Below, in pieces: positions 57,431 to 64,000 of a stretch of DNA of 64,000 bases. Source of the DNA: Pinus tabuliformis (lineage: Eukaryota; Streptophyta; Pinopsida; Pinales; Pinaceae); NCBI GenBank assembly GCA_031772625.1, contig CM062814.1:826654757-826718756 (forward strand). The letters are read 5' to 3'. Positions within the stretch are counted from its first letter, which is position 1, and each line of letters begins with the position of its first letter. Both the position numbers and the translations under genes were made by a program. The notes beneath the pieces are model-generated. The model made no database searches, had not been told where the DNA came from, and saw only the letters and a program-made list of their open reading frames with translations.

Positions 57431-57710
57431 TCGTTGTAAAAAATACATTAAATATTTATTTTTTTTATAAAAAAACATAATTTTAAATATTTTAAACATA
57501 ATTTTAAAGATTTTCATTCAAGTTTCCAAACACACAACATTATAATATACATGGAAGACAACATATGATCAAAGTAGGCTCATGAACCAATCCATTATAT
57601 CAAAATGGTACGGTGTACCCAATGGCAATAGTAAATACATAGTCAACTGTAGTCTGTCATACATGATCAAAGACTCAAGAGTCAAAACAAAATACAAATA
57701 ACCAAGGAGG

Positions 57711-58351
57711 CTAGTCGCTACTGCCAGAGGAGCCAAGATCATCTCGACCAATCTCTGGATCATCATCATCAAAGTCAGACAAGGGGCCCCATGGCTCCTC
57801 CTCATCATCATCGTCTCCAACTGCAATTGTAGAAGTGGTGCCAGTACCACTAGGCTGTGCAGCAGATGCAAGCTGAGATAGAGTACAAATGCGGCTGCGC
57901 TTCTGTCGTGGCTGAGCAGAGGAAGCACCTACAACTGGAGTCCTACTAGCTGGCTGTGAGACTGAGGCTGGTGGATTGGGATCTGCATTCAACTGAACAC
58001 GCTGCAGTGGATCTCCAACATCAATTTCATCAAGATCCTCATCAGGATCAAACTCTGGTAGACGACTCTCCACTACCCAATCTGATGTTGGATCAATGTC
58101 TTCCAACACAATGGGATCTGAATCAGGTCTTTTGTTCAGCAATTGGTTCCGTCTGAGCCGAAGGTTGTATTGGACAAAAACTAGATCATTCAACCGTTTT
58201 TGCTCCAAACGGTTTCTCTTCTTTGTGTGAATCCTCTCAAAGACAGACCAATTGCGCTCACACCCAGATGCACTGCAAGTTTGACTCAAAATACGAATTG
58301 CAAACCTTTGCAATTCAGGGCACTGGCCACCAAAGGCCTCCCACCATTGTG
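57711..58351 (-). CDS. hAT transposase, last exon with dimerisation domain and acidic tail (element J)
   Basis: Acceptor TTTTTTGCAG precedes CACAATGG. The hAT C-terminal dimerisation domain follows at once: QWWEAFGGQCPELQRFA, LSQTCSASGCERNWSVFE (third catalytic acid, Glu at about 634) and KRNRLEQKRLNDLVFVQYNLRL. The last 130 residues are acidic and low in complexity (DDDDEEEPWG, DFDDDDPEIG) and end GSSGSSD. Exon order and phase agree with the upstream exon. Confidence 0.92.
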
Positions 58352-58510
58352 CTGCAAAAAACATAGGAGTGTAATGAATTATGAGTTAGATGAAGGCTGA
58401 AGCTCAACAAAATTACAAATTATATCTAACTTTCAAATTATAAATGATTTAACAAACTTTAATAAAAAAGTAAAACCATTAAGAAATTGAAAATTGAAAT
58501 TTTTGTTTAC

Positions 58511-60314
58511 CTGGCTCATCTGCTTCTCTTGCAATCTTTGCTAGGTTCTTCCCAAAGGTACCTGTTGCATTGCTGAAGGATGTGACCTGCTGATGTATCA
58601 GCAGCTGATCAGACTCCGATGGGACCATGCGCTCAATGCAATCAACCAGTCCATCTCTGACCTCCCCCCTCAAAGCTCCTGACTCCTTAGCTTTATAATG
58701 ATACCGTGGGTTCAAAAAATACCCAGCTGCATGTATAGGGCGATGGAGTTGATTGTTCCATCTTTCATCAATGATTGCCCAAATGGGCCCATACTTTGCC
58801 ACTCTATCCTTGTATGCTGTCTTTATTTGCTCCTTTGCTTGATCCATAGCATCATAAATGAAGCCCATAACCAACCTTTCCCCATCCACCAACCGCAACA
58901 CCTTAACTAGTGGCTCAGCAAGCTTCACAATCTCTGCTGCCTTTCTCCAAAAAGTTTCATCATGGACTTTCCTTTTCAATTCTCTGCCTTCTGGTTTGTT
59001 AGACCAACTGCTTTGATTCCATTCATCACTGGAAAACATCTTTTGCAAGTTTCTATGTTGGGAAAGCATAGATTGCAATGTCAAAAAATGTGTAGCAAAT
59101 CTAGTGATGGCAGGCCTAATGATATCCTTGCCTCCAGTGTGTTTCCTCATGAGACTCAAAACCAGTGTATGATTGTAGATAAATTTTGTTATGCTTTTGG
59201 CATTATCTACAGTGTTTCTGACCCAATCTAATTTTCCAATATCCTCAAGCATGAGGTCTATGCAATGTGCAGCGCATGGGGTCCAAAAGATGGTCTTGTG
59301 TTTTTCCTCTAACAGTCTACCAGCAAGAACATAGTTAGAGGCATTGTCTGTGATGATTTGAACAACATTAGCCACCCCCACACCCTCAATAACCTCATCC
59401 AATAGCTGAAACAACAAGTGGCCATCTTTTACCTTATTAGATGCATCAACTGATTTTAAAAACATGGTTCCCTGTGGGCAGAAGGCAAGAAAGTTTATGA
59501 TGGTACGGTTTCTTTGATCAGTCCATCCATCTGACATGATGGTACACCCTGTTCTTGCCCATGATTCCTTGAAATCTTGCAAATACTCATTAATTGATTG
59601 AATTTCTTTCTGCAAACGAAACCCCCTTAGCTCTTGCATAGTAGGGCCTTTGAAGCCTTTTCCAGCAGCATGTATGGCCTCAAACATAGGCTCATAATAT
59701 GGTGAACGAGCAGCATTAAAGGGGATATCAGCATCATACCACCATCTAGCTATGTAGTCACAAGCAGTCTCCCTCAATTCTTTCTTCCAATGGTCATCTA
59801 AAGTGGGCTGAGCAAGACCTTTACTAATACTAACTTCAGGACCATGTGCATCTGATGGAGAGGAGCTTGAGTGAGTGAAAAAACTTTTGATAGTCCCATC
59901 ACCCTTCATTCTACCCTTTCCCTTATCTTGAACAGAAGCAAAAGAGGGAGGAACATAACGGAAAGGGTTTGATGCATCAGTTTGAGGGATAGAGGAAGAA
60001 CCCTCAAACTCATAGTGGGGGTTGGCAGCCATCATTTGTATCTCCCTCTTCCTCCCAATTTCAGCCTGTATCTCTTTTTGCCTAGTCTTTTCTTCTTTAA
60101 ATTTTTCAAAGCTTTCCAACAAATTCTTTCTAATCTCCCCAATTTGATCAGATTTACATGCAGTAATATTGCCTTTAATCCCTGCCAAGTGTTGTTTCAG
60201 CCTATTAATCCCCCCAGGACCTTCCTTAATTTTCCTATGGCAAAACTTGCAACACATCTGATTATCAACCATTTCAACATATGCCCAAGCAGGATCTTTT
60301 GCTCTAGGTGCCAT
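58511..60314 (-). CDS. hAT transposase, exon with BED finger and DUF659 (element J)
   Basis: Start at MAPRAKDPAWAYVE (60314). A TTTTCAG acceptor just upstream suggests a leader intron. BED-type zinc finger: CCKFCHRKIKEG...RLKQHLAG at about residues 20-50. A Lys/Glu-rich coiled segment (SFEKFKEEKTRQKEIQAEI) follows, then DUF659 with FNAARSPYYEPMFEAI. Catalytic Asp is at about 262 (MSDGWTD) and about 322 (ITDNASN). The conserved CAAHCIDLMLEDI is present. The exon ends CCAG/GTAAAC at 58511. Intron 58352-58510 is 159 bp. Both exons together are 2445 bp, an exact multiple of three, giving 814 aa. No stop or shift is seen. Confidence 0.93.
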
Positions 60315-60836
60315 TTTTTGACTAGGAAAACAATCTGAAAATGAAAAAAAAAAAAAAATTGATTCAATGTTCATTTATTTGACAAAAAACACTCTCTAAG
60401 CTTTCTTGATATGCAACTAAAATTTACTAAGCAAAAACAGATTTGTAAGGGTGGAAAAAAATACCTCCAGGCACAAACTGCCTCCTCAAGCTTGCTCCAA
60501 AAATCAGCTCCTCAATGCTGCTCCAAATGGCTGCCCAAGAAGCTCCTCACTCCAGCTACAATGCTCCTCCAAGACTCCTCACTGCTGCTCCAAAACAAGC
60601 TCAAGAACTGCTCACTAACTCTCAAAGAAGACTCTCACTCAAATGCATAAGACTGCTGTGAGTGAAATGAGAGCATTTGGCTGTCTTAAATAGAGTTTGG
60701 GAGGGGGAAATGGACCCCAAAAGCATTAAACAAATCACAATAACCCTTTAGAATCCACAAACCCTAACTAACTTTACCAAAAATCAGCAAAAAATTGATT
60801 TTTTTTATTACAAAACGCTGCCCAGCCGTCTTTCTA

Positions 60837-60965
60837 TGACTCGGCCGAGTCAATACGGGACCCGGCCGGGTTGACCGAGTCAGCTATGACTCGGCCGAGT
60901 CATTGGCTGACTCGGCCGAGTCATTGGCTGACTCGGCCGAGTCATAGCTGACTCGGCCAGCCGAA
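60837..60965. repeat. Element J right subterminal GACTCGGCCGAGTC palindromes
   Basis: Four perfect 14-bp palindromes at 60838, 60888, 60909 and 60930, plus variants (CCCGGCCGGG, ACTCGGCCAG). The last two intervals are exactly 21 bp. Confidence 0.9.
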
Positions 60966-61054
60966 CCGGGTCATGGGCCGGGTCAAAAAAATTTGCATTG
61001 AAACGGATTGAAACGGCCGTTTCCGTTTCGGTTCGGCCGTTTCGTAAAACACTG

Positions 61055-61062
61055 GTTTGAAT
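61055..61062. repeat. Element J target-site duplication, right copy (GTTTGAAT)
   Basis: Perfect match to 57319-57326. Confidence 0.93.
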
Positions 61063-62937
61063 CAAGTGCAACCTCTAGATTTGGTGGCGCATCTCCCCAA
61101 CTTCTAGAACCTCTGAATCTAGAAGAACAATAACATATTTCCTGAATATTGGTGGGAGGGATGATGTGGATGCAAAAGTGGTCCGGTTTCTTTGTGCTTG
61201 TGATATACCATTTAATGTGCTTCGCTCTCCTGACCGACATGATTTGGTTAAGGCCATCAATTAAGCCCAAAAATGGTACAAGAGGCCCAACTATGAGAAA
61301 GCTAGAACTTTGTTATTAGACATAAAAAGCAGATGTTCAAAGAGATTTGACATGTTTTACGGATGAGTGGGCGGATTGTGGGGTGTCCAATATATCAAAT
61401 GGTTATACAAATGTTAGAAACCAACATTTGATAAATGTTCTTGGTGTTTCTGCTAGCGGTGCAGTGTTTCTTGCAATTCATGTCTTCGTGTCCGTCACAA
61501 ATGTTAGAAACCAACATTTGATAAATGTTCTTGGTGTTTTTGCGAGCGGTGCAGTGTTTCTTGCAAGTCATGTCTTCTTGTCTGTCACAAATGTTAGAAA
61601 CCAACATTTGATAAATGTTCTTGGTGTTTTTGCTAGCAGTGCAGTGTTTCTTGCAAGTCATGTCTTCTTGTCCATCACTGCATCTTCTCAAAACATTGCA
61701 GATCTCCTATTGAAAACGATTAATGATGTTGGTCCTAATAATATGGTTCAAGTAATCATTGATAATGCAACAAGTTGTAAGGGAGCAGGAAAAATCATTG
61801 GGCAGACTCATCCACACATCTTTTGGTTTGGGTGCTTGGTGCTCACATTGAATCTTTGATGCATGATATTATGAAGCATAAAGAATGTGGATGGATTAAT
61901 TAACTATACAAGAGAGGGAAGCAACTCATTAAATATGTCACAGGGCATACAAGGGTCAACTACTTTTATGGCACTCACTCCAAGTTGCAGCTACTTAACC
62001 TTTCAAAAACTAGATTTGCAAGCCATTACCTCACCTTTGGGCACCTAGTGAAGGTGAGGCAAGCTTTAAATGCTATGGTGATGTGTGATTCATGGGATGA
62101 GATGAGCATTGATAGAGATGGTGCTAATATAGTCAAAGACACTGTTCTTGACAATTACTTTTGGTCACAAGTTAAATATGTTTTGCAATTCACCAAGCCA
62201 ATTTATTACATGATCAAGTTTGTAGATTCAGATCAACCAATAATTTGGGAGGTGTATGAGCAGATGGATAGCATGTTGGGGCTGATTAAAGACATTATTG
62301 AGCCTCGAGATATCACCTTGTACAATTATATTCGTGCAGAGGTGGAAAAATGATGGGAAATGCTAAAAATTCCCATGCATGCCTTAGAATATGTTCTTAC
62401 ACCTAAATACTATCATGCATCATGGATTTCAACATCAACACTTGGTGGGGGGATCAAAAGAAAACCACACAAAGATCTAGAGGTTCTAGCTGGTTATATG
62501 AAAGCATTGGATAAATTAGTCCTTGATGAGGAGGAGTATGACATGATACAAAAACAGTTGAGCAACTTTATCCTTGGCATTGGTGCATTTGGGACCAATC
62601 ACGCAATTAGAGATCGAGGGAATTTGTCTTCCCTTGAGTGGTGGAACATTCATGCGAGTGCTATCACAAGTGGTAAACACTTCTTTTGCAGAGAGGTGTT
62701 GGAGCACCTATAGTTTCATTCACAGTGTTAAAAGAAACATGTCCAATGTAAATTGAGTAGAGAGCTTGGCTTATGTTCATTACAACTTGCAATTATTGTC
62801 CTATGACTGTGAGGAGGCAAAGAATAATAAAGACCTTAAGCTTTGGGACAAAAATCTAGAGGAAGCCAATTTGGAGGATGGAGTGTTGCATTTAGAGCAA
62901 TTGGAGGATCCTCTTATCCAAGATGATGGTGATTGAT
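61063..62937 (+). pseudogene. Element G piece 4: DUF659 and C-terminal dimerisation part of the transposase
   Basis: Matches F from the QVSSATS region to the C-terminus. The first catalytic segment reads SNGYTN here where F has SDGWTN, so the catalytic Asp is replaced by Asn. The segment just after it is triplicated in frame (61407-61676). The second acidic position survives as VIIDNATSC. Several stops and shifts follow (for example 61857 and 62351). The C-terminal LEWWN...SFAERCWSTYSF dimerisation region is recognisable but has lost an internal stretch. The LEDPLIQ-DDGD end is continuous, where F has a 122-bp intron. Confidence 0.85.
61407..61676 (+). repeat. In-frame 90-bp triplication inside the element G transposase
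   Basis: Three adjacent units (61407-61496, 61497-61586, 61587-61676) each encode TNVRNQHLINVLGVxASxAV and a short tail. F has this 30-codon segment once. Confidence 0.92.
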
Positions 62938-63669
62938 ATGAGATGGCACCACCATCCGATGCCATGGTCCCCATGTTCCATTCTTCAACAACAGCATCAA
63001 GAGCTTCATCTCCCTTCTACAACTTCCACGCCCACCATCTTTTTCATTGCCACCACATGGAGGCTCACATAGTGGTTGTGTTGTAAGGAGGAGAGATTAG
63101 TAGATACAGTCACAACTCACTACTTCTTTTATCACAGTCTAGACTCTATAGATGATAGATTAGAGTGTTAGACTCTAGTGTTCTGAATTTGAACATTTCA
63201 ATCTTCCTAGTTTAGTATGTAGTTGGTGGTGGCCAAGTGGCCTATTTTGTAAACATTATTATTTGATCATGGCTCATGTTGACAGTTGCTCACTTGCTAG
63301 ATAAGTTATTTGAATGTTTTATGATTTTATCGTCTAAATGTCTACTTTCTATTATATGCTTAAAATTTTGATACTTTCTACCTTCTATTATCTGTGATAT
63401 GCTTAAAAATTTGATGTATGTTTGTAATTGCTAGAATCTAGATGGTTGATGCTTGAATAATTAATCATTGATGTACAATGGATGCCATATCTATCTTGAT
63501 TTATGTACAAATATGCATGTTTTCATATCTTCTACAACTAATTTAGTATTGTAGATGTTTTCTTTGAATATATATATATATATATATATATAATAGACGC
63601 TTTGGAAGATTTTTGGAAAATCACACTTCCGACGCTTTCGAAAAAATGTCCCCGCTTTGTGCAACGTTG
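62938..63669 (+). other. Element G 3' untranslated part and right terminus
   Basis: Matches the F 3' region (GGAGGAGAGATTAGTAGATA, then the TTGACAGTTGCTCACTTGCTAGATAA stretch in shorter form). It includes an (AT)n tract at about 63570-63592 and the inverted-repeat end TGCAACGTTG. No separate gene. Confidence 0.75.
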
Positions 63670-63672
63670 GAT

Positions 63673-64000
63673 TATACGCATGAATGGGAAGTTTTGTCTA
63701 CAAGACAAAATGAATTCACTAATGAGCAATTGCTAAAAGCGTACATTTGTGGATTGAAATATTAGATCTGTAGTGAAATAAAGTTATGGAACCCTAAAAC
63801 AATTGAACAAGCTAAACATGTAACAAAATTAATTGGACAAAAAAACAAGTTCAACAATTCATCATTCACTAGAGAAGATGAAAATCAGCATCAGGACTCA
63901 GATTAGAAAGCAATAAACAAATGTAGATATTGTGGTGACTAATGGTTTATAGGACACAGATGCAACAATAGGAAACTATATACTTCCGAAGTAGAAAAGG
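63673..64000 (+). pseudogene. Ty3/gypsy Gag remnant, older target of hAT G
   Basis: One frame reads YTHEWEVLSTRQNEFTNEQL..., then KLWNPKTIEQAKHVTKLI, the capsid-end pattern of chromovirus-like Gag (EQLLKAYICGLK). A C-x2-C-G-D-x-W-x3-H-x-C zinc knuckle (CRYCGD-WFIGHRC) follows. Three stops (TAG, TAG and TAA in the knuckle) interrupt it. It begins exactly at the right end of G, so G interrupted this element. The sequence runs off the window, and no matching N-terminal half was found to the left of G. Confidence 0.75.

Larger units (their letters stand above)
57327..61054 (-). mobile_element. Element J: apparently intact hAT transposon with palindromic subterminal repeats
   Basis: The element is 3728 bp, with the 8-bp duplication GTTTGAAT at 57319-57326 and 61055-61062. 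Terminal inverted repeats are CAATGTTTTAC at the left and CAGTGTTTTAC from the right. Both ends are packed with ACTCGG/CGAGTC motifs. A two-exon transposase gene on the minus strand is open throughout. Removal of J restores the reading of hAT G. J belongs to a different hAT family from F and G: termini and protein differ, although both have DUF659. Confidence 0.95.
29745..63669 (+). mobile_element. Element G: old hAT transposon, DUF659 type, split by D, H and J
   Basis: Four separated pieces (29745-30225, 50678-50760, 57005-57326, 61055-63669) align in order with element F and add up to about 3.5 kb, close to the 3.8 kb of F. The right end TGCAACGTTG mirrors the terminal inverted repeat of F (reverse complement CAACGTTGCA). 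The matching left terminus was not found; similarity to F fades at about 29745. Insertions of D, H and J each carry their own target duplications inside G sequence, which proves that G was there first. The coding part is a pseudogene. Confidence 0.85.

Noticed and set aside
61395-61691. Antisense 98-codon repeat protein
   Set aside because: It is the reverse strand of the 90-bp triplication within the G transposase.

Overview
The window is repeat-dense plant nuclear DNA. Every part that can be assigned belongs to a transposable element. No cellular gene, rRNA, tRNA or CRISPR array was recognised. The element families point to a seed plant with a large genome: an Ogre/Tat/Athila-type Ty3/gypsy element, a chromovirus-type Ty3/gypsy element, Ty1/copia elements with an initiator-Met tRNA primer site, gag-only or gag/pol-less LTR elements with LTRs up to about 4.4 kb, and DUF659-type hAT transposons. 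The very deep nesting fits a gymnosperm, but the sequence alone does not prove that.

Left block (28-26008): one old LTR retrotransposon, element A, on the minus strand, with 1.4-kb LTRs and target duplication GAAGG. It holds two younger full elements. Element B (2750-14225, plus strand, duplication ATCAC) is an OTA-type Ty3/gypsy element with gag, a broken pol and an intact 440-codon extra ORF before its 3' LTR. Element C (15042-22560, minus strand, duplication GCTAC) is a decayed chromovirus. The right LTR edge of C and its flank were later duplicated in tandem (588 bp). With B and C removed, A keeps one mostly open minus-strand reading frame of roughly 1,140 codons in which I recognise no gag or pol motif.

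Middle (26014-29744): a block of about 3.7 kb with no recognisable gene.

Right block (about 29745-63669): one old hAT transposon, element G, about 3.5 kb when insertions are removed, split by several later insertions. Element D (30226-50677, minus strand) is a gag-only LTR element with very long LTRs. Its left LTR holds copia element E (31680-39153), which holds an apparently intact hAT element, F (33332-37116, 800-aa transposase, 8-bp duplication GTCTCTAC). Its right LTR contains insertion I (43561-46286), rich in tandem repeats. Copia element H (50761-56999, duplication GAAGG) and a second apparently intact hAT, J (57327-61054, 814-aa transposase, duplication GTTTGAAT), are also inserted in G. 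To the right of G (63670-64000) lies a broken Ty3/gypsy gag, the older target of G.

Only the two hAT transposase genes (F and J) and the extra ORF of B look translatable from end to end. All gag-pol genes carry stops or frameshifts. Coordinates of termini come from finding matched ends, target duplications, primer-binding sites and polypurine tracts by eye. Divergence statements are hand counts over short stretches.
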